A stretch of DNA of 64,000 nucleotides from Cnuella takakiae (GCF_001953305.1 NZ_MTFE01000010.1:1084187-1148186), one strand, 5' to 3'. Numbered from the stretch's first letter, positions 1-8,975 are shown. Numbers and translations: made by a program. The notes: a model not told the origin generated them from the sequence alone.

Positions 1-232
1 TCCTCTATATAAAAGTATTTCCAATACGATAAAGATGCTGACATGCATCAGCATGACAAGGGTTTGAAAGGCCTGGCTTGCTCCAGATCCAGAACCGTAA
101 TATTGCTTATTAGGATTGCATAAAACAAAATGTAAAAGCATGTTGAAAAGGCTTGAATGTTACATCTTGATTTGATCAGTTTATATAGCCATATAGCAGG
201 CACTCATCATTCATCCCTCATTACTCATCATC

Positions 233-802
233 ATGAACGACCAGCTCACACCCCTACAAAGCATTGAACTGATCCAATCAATGATCAGCAAAACTAGGAG
301 CAGCCTCAAGGCAAACAGTTTTTATTTTTTGTTTTGGGGCTGGCTTGCATTTAGTGCATTGTTGGTGCAGTTTGTATTAAAAACAATACTGGACTATCCG
401 CGTCATTACCTGGTTTGGCTGGTGACCATACCGGCAGTGTTCATCACCATTTGGTACGCCCGCAAACGACATAACCCCAGTGCCCGCACCTATATCGGCG
501 AGAGCATGGGGCAATTGTGGATGGGTATTGGCATTTCCTTTTTTGTGCTGTCCATCATCATTTCCGCAGGGCCTTCAGGGTGGCTGTATGCCTACCCTTT
601 TTTCATCCTGTTTTATGGCCTGGGCACTTTTATTTCGGGCAGGCTGCTCCAATTTAAACCTATGATCATTGGCGGCATATTCAATTGGGTGCTGGCAGCT
701 ATTTGTCCCATGTTACCTTACGATTATCAGATACTTTTGGCGGCCCTTGCCCTGCTCACCAGTTATATCATTCCCGGCCATTTGCTCAACAGAGAAAACT
801 AG
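233..802 (+). CDS. Conserved multi-pass membrane protein, paralog 1
   Basis: A 189-residue protein of unknown function. An N-terminal soluble stretch of about 35 residues (LTPLQSIELIQSMISKTR) is followed by about five hydrophobic segments. The next gene encodes a protein of the same architecture with a similar beginning (LSQQESLQLITEMIQKAK), so the two look like a tandem duplication. Five bases separate them, and a small winged-helix regulator overlaps the second, so the three probably form one operon. The start ATG follows directly on a pyrimidine-rich repeat-like stretch (CATTCATCCCTCATTACTC). I infer a membrane partner or target of the regulator. No catalytic motif is visible. Confidence 0.8.
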   Translation: MNDQLTPLQSIELIQSMISKTRSSLKANSFYFLFWGWLAFSALLVQFVLKTILDYPRHYLVWLVTIPAVFITIWYARKRHNPSARTYIGESMGQLWMGIGISFFVLSIIISAGPSGWLYAYPFFILFYGLGTFISGRLLQFKPMIIGGIFNWVLAAICPMLPYDYQILLAALALLTSYIIPGHLLNREN

Positions 803-807
803 TGTCT

Positions 808-1491
808 ATGTCCGAACAGCAACTATCGCAACAGGAAAGCCTGCAGCTCATCACCGAGATGATCCAAAAGGCCAAGAAAAGCATTCACGAAACAGGCACT
901 TCCTCCATCCTTTGGGGCAGCGCCATTGCCGTTTGCGGGCTGGTCAATTTTGCCGAAAGACAATGGCAATTTTCCATTGGCTTTGATGTATGGCTGCTGG
1001 CCATGATCGCCATCATCCCGCAGGTATGGATATCGGTAAGAGAAAGTCGCGAACGGAAGGTGCGTACCCATACCCAGGTGGTTCTGAACAACGTGTGGAT
1101 TGTATATGGCCTGTCCATTTTTGCGCTGGTGTTTTATTTCAACATTGTGCCTGGCGTTACCGAAAGGTTGCTCGCTGAAAGCGGAAGCCAGGTATTCGCC
1201 CGAAACACTACAACAGGAATTGAAACACCTTTCCGCTCATTTATTGCCAGCAGTGGATCTCTGCTCCTGCTGCTTTACGCCATTCCTACGCTGATCACCG
1301 GTCTTACGCATCGCTTCAAGCCAATGATCATCGGCGCCGTATTGTGTTATGGCTTCTTTATTGCCTCCCTGTTTACCGATACCCGGCTCGACATGCTGTT
1401 CAATGGTTTGGCTGCCATCTGCAACTGGTTGATTCCCGGCTTAATTTTGCGCAGCCTTTACCTGAAGGAAAAAGCCGGCCGGAATGTTTAA
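808..1491 (+). CDS. Conserved multi-pass membrane protein, paralog 2
   Basis: A 227-residue membrane protein related to the preceding one: the N-terminal amphipathic helix is followed by a WG-containing first membrane segment and four to five further segments. It has an extra loop of about 30 residues (GVTERLLAESGSQVF onward) between segments 3 and 4, absent from paralog 1. The start at 808 is chosen because homology to the neighbour begins there; an in-frame upstream start at 685 would overlap the previous gene. The end overlaps the downstream regulator by 8 bases, indicating translational coupling. Function unknown. Confidence 0.8.
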   Translation: MSEQQLSQQESLQLITEMIQKAKKSIHETGTSSILWGSAIAVCGLVNFAERQWQFSIGFDVWLLAMIAIIPQVWISVRESRERKVRTHTQVVLNNVWIVYGLSIFALVFYFNIVPGVTERLLAESGSQVFARNTTTGIETPFRSFIASSGSLLLLLYAIPTLITGLTHRFKPMIIGAVLCYGFFIASLFTDTRLDMLFNGLAAICNWLIPGLILRSLYLKEKAGRNV

Positions 1492-1768
1492 AGACCTGGA
1501 CCCTATATTACACTCGCAGCTCCGCCTGGCCATCATGTCGCTGCTCATCGGCGTGAAGGAAGCCGACTTTTCCTACCTCAAGGAAAAGACCGGCGCCACT
1601 GCGGGCAACCTTAGCGTACAGGTGCAAAAACTCAAGGAAGCGGGTTATATCGAAGTGGTAAAACAATTCAAAGACAACTACCCGCAGACCCTTTGTAAGA
1701 TCACCGATACGGGCATCAGCAGGTTCGAGCAATACGTGGCTGATTTGAAAGCCTATCTGGGACAATAG
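1484..1768 (+). CDS. Small winged-helix transcriptional regulator
   Basis: A 94-residue protein that fills a single winged-helix DNA-binding domain. It has helices around DPILHSQLRLAIMSLL, a recognition helix near TGATAGNLSVQVQKLKEAGYI, and a wing ending in ITDTGISRFEQYV. This is the pattern of the ArsR/MarR-like HTH_34 family. No metal-binding cysteines and no separate effector domain are visible. Its start overlaps the end of the upstream membrane gene by 8 bases. In other Bacteroidota such regulators accompany small membrane proteins of unknown role; control of its own operon is an inference. Confidence 0.85.
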   Translation: MFKDLDPILHSQLRLAIMSLLIGVKEADFSYLKEKTGATAGNLSVQVQKLKEAGYIEVVKQFKDNYPQTLCKITDTGISRFEQYVADLKAYLGQ

Positions 1769-1866
1769 ATTTCAGATTTAGGATTTCCGATTTTGGAAAA
1801 GGTGAAACAAAGTGTATTGGTGATCCGCTCCTTCATGAATAAGTTATAGCGAAATCAATAGTTCAG

Positions 1867-2310
1867 ATGTCACACAGCGAGAAAGAACTGCAAAGCAATA
1901 CTGCGCCAAGCCCATTTGCACAAACTTTTTTTCATGGCACCAAGGCCGACCTGAAGGTGGGCGACCTCATTACGGTTGGCTTCAGCGCCAACAACGGGCA
2001 GGAAGCACAATTAAGGCATGTATACTTTACTGCCACCCTCGATGCTGCTATCTGGGGTGCCGAACTTGCACGTGGCGATGGACGCGGAAGGATATACCTG
2101 GTGGAAGCTACAGGACCCCTTGAAGATGATCCCAACTTAACCAACAAGAAATTTCCCGGTAACCCTACTATGTCCTATCGCTCACAGCAACCGCTGCGGG
2201 TGGTTGGCGAGCTTACTGTTTGGCAGGGCCATGCACCGCAGCAGGTGCAACAGATGCAGGATGCATTGGCCAGGCTGAAAGAGCAGGGCCTCGACACCAT
2301 CGAAAATTAG
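1867..2310 (+). CDS. arr: Rifampin ADP-ribosyltransferase
   Basis: A 147-residue Arr-family enzyme, which inactivates rifamycins by transferring ADP-ribose from NAD+ to the C23 hydroxyl. The whole protein follows the family: FFHGTKADLKVGDLI, TATLDAAIWGAELA, GRGRIYLVEATGP and EDDPNLTNKKFPGNP are diagnostic. The catalytic H-Y-D triad of mycobacterial Arr corresponds to His23, Tyr53 and Asp88. Length is normal. It stands alone with no mobile-element gene nearby, so it looks like a chromosomal intrinsic copy rather than an integron cassette. No clear promoter was seen in the 98 bases upstream. Whether it confers resistance in this host cannot be read from sequence. Confidence 0.93.
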   Translation: MSHSEKELQSNTAPSPFAQTFFHGTKADLKVGDLITVGFSANNGQEAQLRHVYFTATLDAAIWGAELARGDGRGRIYLVEATGPLEDDPNLTNKKFPGNPTMSYRSQQPLRVVGELTVWQGHAPQQVQQMQDALARLKEQGLDTIEN

Positions 2311-2640
2311 CAAAGACTACATTGGAGGGAGCAATAAGCACACGATCTTTTTATCAAATGCAGGCTACCAAGCCAATATCAGGTTGCCAATAAAACCGTT
2401 GATACAGTTTGAATTTAATCGCTACATGCTGCTAACCCATAGTTTTATCCGTGGGTTATCATATCAATCTTAAGACAATTGTTTACAGCATATCTCTGCG
2501 CCGCTTTGCGTTTCCTCAGCGTTCTTTGCGATACGCCTCAATTCCATCCTTCTTAATTGCTCCCCAATCGAAATCTTAAATCGGAAATCCGCGATCCTTC
2601 AACGCTTCCGCCTCTTTGTTTGTTTGGTACCTTTATGCAC
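2311..2640. other. Repeat-bearing intergenic region
   Basis: A 330-base stretch without a credible gene. It holds a single-hairpin relative of family R10 (AACCCAT near 2434 pairing with GTGGGTT near 2451), a degenerate R12 fragment rich in CTTTGCG units (about 2495-2541), and a partial R2 fragment (AAATCGGAAATCCGCGATC, about 2577-2596). The promoter-like element for the ABC exporter lies at its right end. Confidence 0.6.
2628..2635 (+). promoter_or_regulatory. Putative -7 element of the ABC exporter
   Basis: TACCTTTA, close to the Bacteroidota TAnnTTTG consensus, ends five bases before the chosen ATG at 2641. If it is used, the transcript would be nearly leaderless. Confidence 0.45.
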
Positions 2641-3576
2641 ATGAGGGAAACACTGATATCCGTCAACAACCTGGTGAAAGACTTCAAGGGCCTGCGAGCC
2701 GTCAACGGGCTTTCCTTTACCGTGCCGCAGGGTGAAGTGTACGGCTTCCTGGGGCAGAACGGTGCAGGCAAAAGCACCACCATCCGCATGCTGCTCACGT
2801 TGGTGCAGCCTACTTCGGGTTCCATTCAATTGTTTGGGCAAAACCTTACCACCGAGCGTCATACCATCCTGCGGCAGGTGGGTGCCGTGATTGAGCGTCC
2901 CGATCTTTATAAATACCTTACGGCTTACGACAACCTCCGCATCATGGCCCGCCTCAGCGGCGTGAAAGTGGGGCAAAAAGAGCTGATGCGCGAACTGGAA
3001 AGGGTAGGGCTGGGACAAAGGGCGCACAGCCGCGTTAAGACCTTTTCGCAAGGCATGAAACAGCGTTTAGGCATAGCCTGCGCCCTCATACACAACCCGC
3101 AACTCATCATCCTCGACGAGCCTACCAACGGTCTCGACCCGCAGGGCATTGCCGATATCCGCAACCTCATATTACACCTGGTAAAAAATGAAGGCAAGTC
3201 GGTATTTGTGTCCTCGCACCTGTTGAGTGAGATACAGCTGATCGCCGATTCCATGCTCATCATCGACAAAGGCCGCGAGGTAGCGCAGGGCAGGGTAAGC
3301 GAACTGCTCAACCCTTCGGAAACCATCGTTCAGCTGCACACCACCGATGATGCTGCCACTACCCAATGGCTCCAAGCATCGCAGTGGCAGCAGCACCTGG
3401 CGCCAGCTGCCGATGGCATACAACTGCGCCTGCACAGCAACCGCATTCCCCTGCTCAACCGCGACCTCGTGGGTGCCGGTGTAGATGTGTTGTCGCTGCA
3501 AAGCAGGCACTCGCTCGAAGACTATTTCTTATCGCTTACAACTTCCAACCAGCATGTGGCAGCTTACCAGCATTGA
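2641..3576 (+). CDS. ABC exporter ATP-binding protein
   Basis: A 311-residue ATPase of the BcrA/CcmA-like export type. Walker A is GQNGAGKST (about residues 38-46), the signature is FSQGMKQRL (about 142-150), Walker B is LIILDEPTNGLDP, and the switch histidine is in SSHLLSE. A C-terminal extension of about 80 residues beyond the nucleotide-binding domain is usual for this group. The start at 2641 is preferred over an upstream in-frame ATG at 2635 because the latter falls within the promoter-like element. The end overlaps the permease gene by 23 bases. The substrate is unknown. Confidence 0.9.
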   Translation: MRETLISVNNLVKDFKGLRAVNGLSFTVPQGEVYGFLGQNGAGKSTTIRMLLTLVQPTSGSIQLFGQNLTTERHTILRQVGAVIERPDLYKYLTAYDNLRIMARLSGVKVGQKELMRELERVGLGQRAHSRVKTFSQGMKQRLGIACALIHNPQLIILDEPTNGLDPQGIADIRNLILHLVKNEGKSVFVSSHLLSEIQLIADSMLIIDKGREVAQGRVSELLNPSETIVQLHTTDDAATTQWLQASQWQQHLAPAADGIQLRLHSNRIPLLNRDLVGAGVDVLSLQSRHSLEDYFLSLTTSNQHVAAYQH

Positions 3577-4393
3577 ACTGTTCAAGATATTTAAGAAACC
3601 GCGTACCTATATCTCCTTTGTTGCCATTGCTTCCATCATCCTGCTGGTACAACTGGCCCTGTATGTGGATGGCGAGACCTACCTGTCTTTTGTGATGCAG
3701 TCGGTGAACGAAACCTTCAGCATTGAAGGCAAAAGGCTCAACGGATATTTTGTGTGTTATACCATTTTGCAAACCCTGCTGGTGCATGTGCCCCTGCTCA
3801 TTGCACTGGTTGCCGGCGATATGCTGGCAGGTGAAGCTAACATGGGCACTTTACGTTTACTGGCATCCAAACCCATCAGCCGCAGCGGGCTGGTGCTGAG
3901 CAAGTTTGCAGCTACAACGGTATATACCATCGCCCTGCTGGTGTTTATGGCGGCGCTATCTCTTGGTTTATCCATCCTGCTTTTTGGCACTTCCGACCTG
4001 ATGGTGTTTAAAAGCGATATGCTACTGATCCTGTCGCAAAAAGATGTGCTGTGGCGTTATTTCGGGGCGTTTGGCTTTGCCATGCTGGCCATGACCACCG
4101 TGGCTTCGCTGGCCTTCCTGCTATCGGTGTTTGCCGAAAACAGCATCGGGCCCATCATCTCCACCATGAGCATCATCATCCTGTTTACCATCCTCACCAC
4201 GATGGATATACCGCTATTCAATTCGCTGAAGCCGTTCCTGTTCACCAACCACATGCTCAACTGGAAAGGCTTCTTTGAAGATCCCGTAGATTACCGGGAA
4301 GTGTTAAAGTCGGCAGGGATACTGGTAGCGCACATTGTGCTCTTCCTTTCAGTGGTGATCTTTGTGTTTCGCAAAAAAGATATCTTATCATAA
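3554..4393 (+). CDS. ABC-2 type permease
   Basis: A 279-residue membrane protein with about six hydrophobic segments, partner of the ATPase encoded immediately upstream. The first residues (MWQLTSIELFKIFKKPRTYI) and the stretch GDMLAGEANMGTLRLLASKPISR, with the acidic and positively charged residues before a membrane helix, are characteristic of the ABC-2 permease family. The two genes overlap by 23 bases, so they should be co-translated and form one exporter. An R1 palindrome starts two bases after the stop. Substrate not determinable. Confidence 0.88.
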   Translation: MWQLTSIELFKIFKKPRTYISFVAIASIILLVQLALYVDGETYLSFVMQSVNETFSIEGKRLNGYFVCYTILQTLLVHVPLLIALVAGDMLAGEANMGTLRLLASKPISRSGLVLSKFAATTVYTIALLVFMAALSLGLSILLFGTSDLMVFKSDMLLILSQKDVLWRYFGAFGFAMLAMTTVASLAFLLSVFAENSIGPIISTMSIIILFTILTTMDIPLFNSLKPFLFTNHMLNWKGFFEDPVDYREVLKSAGILVAHIVLFLSVVIFVFRKKDILS

Positions 4394-4394
4394 A

Positions 4395-4452
4395 GGACCA
4401 CAGACGACAGACGACGGACAACTTGTGGTCCGTTGTCTGTCGTCTGTGGTCC
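4395..4452. repeat. R1 palindrome, copy 1
   Basis: A 25-base arm (4395-4419, GGACCACAGACGACAGAC plus GACGGAC) pairs with 4428-4452 across an 8-base loop, with one G-T wobble. It starts two bases after the permease stop and ends 16 bases before the next start. The same family recurs at 15826-15902. Confidence 0.85.
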
Positions 4453-4468
4453 GCTCAAAAACATCCGC

Positions 4469-5158
4469 ATGAAAACGATTTTTCTTTCCGCCCTTTTGCT
4501 CTTGCAAACAGGCTTGTTGTGGGCACAAAATGAAGCCGCACTGATCAAGGCTGTAAAGGCAAAGCTGGATAAAGTGGCCAATTACCAGGCCAGCGGCAAT
4601 ATGAGTATTGACGCGGCATTTATCAAGGCGCCTGCATCTGCCATAACGGCTTACTACAAAAAGCCCAACCGCTTTGCCATTAAGAAACAGGATGGATTGA
4701 ATATCCTGCCCAAAGGCGGGGTGAGCATCAATCTTTCTTCTTTGCTAGGTGGTGAAAATGTAACGGCGGTAAGCGCTGGTACCACCGTACTGAACGGTGC
4801 ACCAGTACGCATCATAAAGCTGCTGCCTTTGGATGACAAAAGCGATGTAGTGCTCTCCACTTTATACATCAACGAAAAGGCGCAGCTGGTGCAAAAAGCG
4901 CAGGTTACTACGCGTGATAACGGCTCTTACGAGATGGACATGAAATATGGTAAATATGCCGCCTGGGGCCTGCCAGACAAAGTGGTATTTACCTTCAACA
5001 CCAAGGAGTACAAACTGCCCAAAGGCATAGCCATGGAGTATGATAAAGGCAATAGCGGCAAGCCGCAAAAACCTGTGGACCGCAAAGGCACCGTAACCAT
5101 CAACTACACTGGGTATAGCATCAACAAGGGGGTGGATGATAAAGTGTTTGGGAAATGA
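4469..5158 (+). CDS. LolA-like periplasmic lipoprotein-carrier fold protein
   Basis: A 229-residue secreted protein. It has a signal peptide (MKTIFLSALLLLQTGLLWAQ, cleavage probably after WAQ) and then a LolA/LolB-like fold (DUF2092 type): a helix with LIKAVKAKLDKVANYQASGNM, beta strands with YYKKPNRFAIKK, and VRIIKLLPLDDKSDVVLSTLYIN. Members bind lipid or lipoprotein acyl chains in the periplasm. The start at 4469 is chosen because the signal peptide begins there; an upstream in-frame start lies in the R1 repeat. It may serve the ABC exporter upstream, by proximity only. Confidence 0.75.
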   Translation: MKTIFLSALLLLQTGLLWAQNEAALIKAVKAKLDKVANYQASGNMSIDAAFIKAPASAITAYYKKPNRFAIKKQDGLNILPKGGVSINLSSLLGGENVTAVSAGTTVLNGAPVRIIKLLPLDDKSDVVLSTLYINEKAQLVQKAQVTTRDNGSYEMDMKYGKYAAWGLPDKVVFTFNTKEYKLPKGIAMEYDKGNSGKPQKPVDRKGTVTINYTGYSINKGVDDKVFGK

Positions 5159-5250
5159 TACGGGTTTCAAGTTGCAGGTTCCGGGTTGCTGGTGCATAGC
5201 CGCCGGAACAATCAAAAGGTATACAGCATTGTATGGTTGGTACTGCCAAC

Positions 5251-5280
5251 AAAAAGGCGCTTTTCAAAAGCGCCTTTTTG
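5251..5280. terminator. Bidirectional terminator
   Basis: AAAAAGGCGCTTTT pairs perfectly with its complement across one base, flanked by A and T runs. It lies between convergent genes (the LolA-like gene and the NmrA-like gene) and can serve both strands. Confidence 0.9.
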
Positions 5281-5281
5281 T

Positions 5282-6211
5282 TTAGTTCCTGTTGGCTTGT
5301 GCAGCGGCCAACACCTCTTGCACACTTGTCCATTTGATACTTGGGTAACGGTCATTATTCAGTGGTGTTAGTTTAGGCAGTCCTGTAAACATGTTGTGCA
5401 TGTACTGCATGCCCTGCCAGGGTGGAAATATTTCTTTTTGCTGTGGGAACAGTTTGCGGGTAATCCTGATCATGGTTTGCAACGCACCTAAGCCACCGGG
5501 CCGCAATAGTTTGAAGGGTTTGTCAAAAACTTTACTGGCAACGGCCTGGAGGCCATGCGCATTTTGCACATCACCGGCAATGCAGAGATAGCGGGGTGCC
5601 GTATCATCCAGCGCAGCAAGCGTGGTATATTCGGCGGTGTTGTCAATGGTGGTAAAATCAAGCAACTGATCGGCACTGCCCCAATGCAGTACTCTTTTGA
5701 TGCCGCTCAAGACTATGGGTGCCTGCCCCGTGAGTAGGTCGGTAAACATGCCGTTAAGGATGGAAGTGGCTTTGATGGGTTGGCTGTCGATGTGCTGGTG
5801 AAACCTGCGTCTGAGGTCAAGGTTGCGGTTGCTGCCTTCTGTTAATTTGGTATAATCAATCGAGTAGTCGGATGGAATGAAGCGGGGCACACCGGCATCA
5901 ATGGCAGCCTGTAGCAGTTGGCTTTGCGCACCAATGATCACATCTTCCAAGCCATTGAGTGCCGACACTACGCAGGCGCCGCCAGCACAGGCTGCAGCCA
6001 GTTCGGCGGCGTTGTTATAATCCACTTCCACTATTTGCAAGCCGCTTTTTTGCAGTGACGCCAGGCTGCTGCCATTACTGCCTTTACGGATCAATGCCTT
6101 TACATTGGCTTTGTGTTGCAGGAGGTAAGTGGCTATTCGATGCCCCAGGTCACCGGTTGCGCCTGCAAGGATGATCGTCTTAGTGTGCTGCGTTGCGTGT
6201 TGTTCCTGCAT
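5282..6211 (-). CDS. NmrA-family NAD(P)-binding reductase
   Basis: A 309-residue protein with an N-terminal Rossmann motif (IILAGATGDLGHRIA, about residues 12-26), then VSALNGLEDVIIGAQ and FIPSDYSIDY, typical of the NmrA/isoflavone-reductase-like short-chain dehydrogenases. These act as redox sensors or as reductases and epimerases on small molecules. The start at 6211 is preferred over an in-frame ATG 66 bases further out because the family begins about ten residues before the glycine motif. An R12 inverted repeat lies just upstream (6251-6349). Substrate unknown. Confidence 0.85.
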   Translation of the reverse strand: MQEQHATQHTKTIILAGATGDLGHRIATYLLQHKANVKALIRKGSNGSSLASLQKSGLQIVEVDYNNAAELAAACAGGACVVSALNGLEDVIIGAQSQLLQAAIDAGVPRFIPSDYSIDYTKLTEGSNRNLDLRRRFHQHIDSQPIKATSILNGMFTDLLTGQAPIVLSGIKRVLHWGSADQLLDFTTIDNTAEYTTLAALDDTAPRYLCIAGDVQNAHGLQAVASKVFDKPFKLLRPGGLGALQTMIRITRKLFPQQKEIFPPWQGMQYMHNMFTGLPKLTPLNNDRYPSIKWTSVQEVLAAAQANRN

Positions 6212-6250
6212 GATGTGTTTTTGTTGGTAAATGGTACGATCGAGTAATCG

Positions 6251-6349
6251 AGAAGTATTGTATCGCAAAGCGCGCAAAGAAAACGCAGAGGGCAGCTAAG
6301 GTTTTCTTTGCGATCCTTTGCGTTTCCTTTGTGTGCTTTGCGATACTTC
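6251..6349. repeat. R12 inverted repeat upstream of the NmrA-like gene
   Basis: Outer arms GAAGTATTGTATCGCAAAGC and GCTTTGCGATACTTC enclose further CTTTGCG/CGCAAAG units. It belongs to the degenerate family that recurs at 8633-8953, 27643-27713 and 28700-28770. It fills most of the spacer behind the NmrA-like start. Confidence 0.75.
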
Positions 6350-6374
6350 CTACTAAAACCTTAGAACGATAAAC

Positions 6375-6406
6375 AAGAAAGCGCCTGCATATGCGGGCGC
6401 TTTCTT
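6375..6406 (-). terminator. Terminator downstream of copA
   Basis: AAGAAAGCGCC pairs with GGCGCTTTCTT across a loop of about 10 bases. Read on the minus strand it follows the copA stop and ends in TTTCTTGTTT. Confidence 0.85.
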
Positions 6407-6427
6407 ACATCAAAATATGTAGTAAAA

Positions 6428-8542
6428 CTACCGTTCCACATTCTTAACAAACAACCTGCCCGAATTGATGGCGAGCACTACATCACTCAGGCCCATTACC
6501 AATGCACCAAAGGCAGGACTCAGGAAGCCCAGTGCTGCTACGGGTATGGCAACGATGTTGTAGGCAAAGGCCCAGAACAGGTTTTGCTTGATGGTGGTAT
6601 AGGTGTTGCGGCCCAGGCCCAGGGCCATGGGCAGCTTTTTCAGGCCGCTGTTCATCAGCACCACGTGGGCGCTTTGCATGGCCAGTTGCGAAGCTTCGCT
6701 CATCGAAATGCCTACGGTTGCTTTGGCTAGTGCGGGTGCATCGTTGATGCCGTCGCCTACCATTACGGTAGGCGCGGCGGCTGAAAGCGACGCAATCTTT
6801 TCCAGTTTTTGCTCCGGTGTCTGTTCTGCAATCACTTCATCAATGCCCAGGGGTTGGGCCAACTGTCGGCACTTCTCGTACCGGTCGCCGGAAAGCAGGA
6901 TCGTTTTAATGTTTTTGCTTTTTAGATAACGAACTACATCGTGTGCCTCAGGCCTGAGTTCGTCCTGCAAGTCAATCCAGCCGATCAGCTGGTTGTTGCG
7001 CAGCACATAGATGTTGTGCTGGTTTTCCGATGTATGGGCTTTGGCGATGTTGTAAGAGCCAGCCAGGTATTCATTACCATCCAAGTCGGTAGCTACCATG
7101 CCCTGGCCTTTCACTTCTTCGATCTTTTTCCAGCGGATGGGTGCAGCTACCTTCCAGTTGTCGGTAATGCTTTTTGCCAATGGGTGGTTGGAAAATTTTT
7201 CCAATGACCAAACGATGGCCTGGAACTCCTGTTCGTTCACATTCTGGAACCAGTAATTGCTGATGGCAAACCTCCCCGTGGTAAGGGTACCTGTTTTGTC
7301 AAATACCACTTGCTTGATATCACTGAACAGCTCCAGGCTGCGGGCATTGCGGAACAAGATGCCGTTGCGGGCACCACGGCCCAGGCCAACGGCGATGGCT
7401 GCAGGCGTTGCCAGTCCCATGGCACAGGGGCAGGCAATCACCAGCACCGCGATGCTGCGCATCAGGGCAGGGGTAAAAGCGCCCAGATAAATCCAGTTGC
7501 CGATGAGCGTGAGCAGCGCAATACCTACAACCACGGGTACAAAGATGGCAGAGATTTTATCGGCCATTTGTTGCACCGGCGGCTTCTCGCCCTGCGCCTT
7601 CTTTACCATGTTGAGGATGCCCGACAAAACGGTATCGTTTCCTGCAGCCGTAACAATGGCTTTCACGGTGCCGCTTTCGAGGATGCTGCCGCCAATCAGC
7701 ATATCTTTTTTGCCCTTGGCAATGGGCATGCTTTCGCCAGTGAGCAGGGCTTCGTTTACTTCGGCCTCACCCCACAGTATCTTACAATCGGCAGGTACCT
7801 GTTCGCCGGTGCGGATCAGCAGCAGGTCGCCGTTTTTCAAAGCGGTGTTTTCCACCGGGAATACATGCTCCTGGTGTTCACCATCGTAGGCGATCATGTT
7901 GGCCATCACCTTTTGCGATTTCACCAGGCCTTTCAGCGCACGCTGGGTGCTTTGCACGGTGCTGTCTTCAAGGAACTCGCCAAAGAATACCAGCGTGATG
8001 ATGGTGGCTGCCGTTTCGAAAAAGAGGTAGTCTTCCGAGTTGCCCAGGAAGATGCCAATCAGGCTGTACACAAAAGCTGCCGTAGCACCGATGGTGATCA
8101 GCACGTTCATGTTGGGAATGCCATTGCGCAGGCTTTTGATGGCCGAACGGCCGAAGTGCCGCATACCCACGAGGTACACCGGCAGGCAAAGCGCCAACTG
8201 CACCCAGGGGTTCATCAGGAAATGAATGTGCAGGCCTGGTATCATGTGCAGCATCAGCACCAGGGTAAAGGGCAAACAAGCCCAGAACCGCTGGATATTG
8301 CTGGACAGAAAAGGTTTTTTCTTTTCAGTGCCTGCGGTTTCGGAGGCTACGCTATAGCCCAGGCCTTCGATGCCTTGGGCCAGTTGCTGGCGGGTGGCCT
8401 TGCCGTTGATATCAAAAGACACATCGCCGTCGATGGGGTTCACCGACACGTTTTGCGCGCCTTCTTTTGTGAGGTATTTGTTTATGGTGAGCGCACAGTT
8501 GGCGCAGTGTATGCCTTCCACCTTCCATTGTACTTTTTCCAT
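6428..8542 (-). CDS. copA: Copper-exporting P1B-type ATPase
   Basis: A 704-residue heavy-metal P-type ATPase. One N-terminal HMA domain carries the metal site GIHCANC (about residues 10-16). Membrane helices follow, then the TGES actuator loop, the transmembrane CPC motif (VIACPCAMGLATP) that defines Cu+ pumps, the phosphorylation site DKTGTLT, the HP motif in SNHPLAKS, and the hinge GDGINDAPA. It exports Cu+ from the cytoplasm using ATP. The length fits a single-HMA CopA. No copper chaperone or CueR-type regulator lies beside it. A TACCTTTG promoter element is 16 bases upstream. Confidence 0.96.
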   Translation of the reverse strand: MEKVQWKVEGIHCANCALTINKYLTKEGAQNVSVNPIDGDVSFDINGKATRQQLAQGIEGLGYSVASETAGTEKKKPFLSSNIQRFWACLPFTLVLMLHMIPGLHIHFLMNPWVQLALCLPVYLVGMRHFGRSAIKSLRNGIPNMNVLITIGATAAFVYSLIGIFLGNSEDYLFFETAATIITLVFFGEFLEDSTVQSTQRALKGLVKSQKVMANMIAYDGEHQEHVFPVENTALKNGDLLLIRTGEQVPADCKILWGEAEVNEALLTGESMPIAKGKKDMLIGGSILESGTVKAIVTAAGNDTVLSGILNMVKKAQGEKPPVQQMADKISAIFVPVVVGIALLTLIGNWIYLGAFTPALMRSIAVLVIACPCAMGLATPAAIAVGLGRGARNGILFRNARSLELFSDIKQVVFDKTGTLTTGRFAISNYWFQNVNEQEFQAIVWSLEKFSNHPLAKSITDNWKVAAPIRWKKIEEVKGQGMVATDLDGNEYLAGSYNIAKAHTSENQHNIYVLRNNQLIGWIDLQDELRPEAHDVVRYLKSKNIKTILLSGDRYEKCRQLAQPLGIDEVIAEQTPEQKLEKIASLSAAAPTVMVGDGINDAPALAKATVGISMSEASQLAMQSAHVVLMNSGLKKLPMALGLGRNTYTTIKQNLFWAFAYNIVAIPVAALGFLSPAFGALVMGLSDVVLAINSGRLFVKNVER

Positions 8543-8558
8543 CCTTTCGTCTTTGCTG

Positions 8559-8566
8559 CAAAGGTA
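8559..8566 (-). promoter_or_regulatory. -7 promoter element of copA
   Basis: TACCTTTG on the minus strand, a perfect TAnnTTTG match, 16 bases before the copA ATG. No convincing -33 TTTG at the usual spacing. Confidence 0.6.
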
Positions 8567-8632
8567 GCAAGGGGTAGGGGGAGGTGCAGGGTTTTAACAG
8601 GGCTATCTTTTCAACGGGGTTGCAAAAATGAG

Positions 8633-8953
8633 TTGCCCGCAACGACGCAACGGGGCCACGGCGCAACGGGCTTTTCACGCAAAGGCGCAGAGGAGCAAAG
8701 ACGCAAAGATGGGTTGCTTGCAAAGGCGCAAAGGCAAAAAGGAAAGTTTTAAGGGAACGATACAACGAAGCAAAACTGCAAAATAAGATTTACAACCTAG
8801 TTGATACCTGCTGTAGAACCAATTGCTTTTACCTTAAAATCCCTTGCGCCTCCGCGTCTTTGCGTGCAACATCACATCATCGTTGCGCCGTGGCTCCGTT
8901 GCGTCGTTGCGTGAAAAAACTTTGCGTCTTTGCTCCTCTGCGCCTTTGCGAGA
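8633..8953. repeat. R12 composite inverted repeat
   Basis: The 446-base copA-tsaE intergenic region is largely repeat. Unit ACGACGCAACGG-GCCACGGCG occurs near 8641-8665 and inverted near 8882-8910. Unit ACGCAAAGGCGCAGAGGAGC followed by AAAGACGCAAAG occurs near 8680-8709 and inverted near 8923-8950. The order of units is permuted between arms, so it is a mosaic rather than a simple hairpin. It separates divergent copA and tsaE. Confidence 0.8.
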
Positions 8954-8975
8954 AAATGTTTTGCGGGAAACACAA

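Noticed and set aside
1-232. Possible gene upstream of the first membrane protein
   Set aside because: The 232 bases are AT-rich with stops in all frames; only a pyrimidine-rich repeat-like tract near 205-232 was seen.
7310-8752. Long open frame antisense to copA (480 codons) and one antisense to the metalloprotease at 18170-20149 (659 codons)
   Set aside because: They mirror strongly supported genes, have no family signature, and arise from the codon composition of the sense strand.
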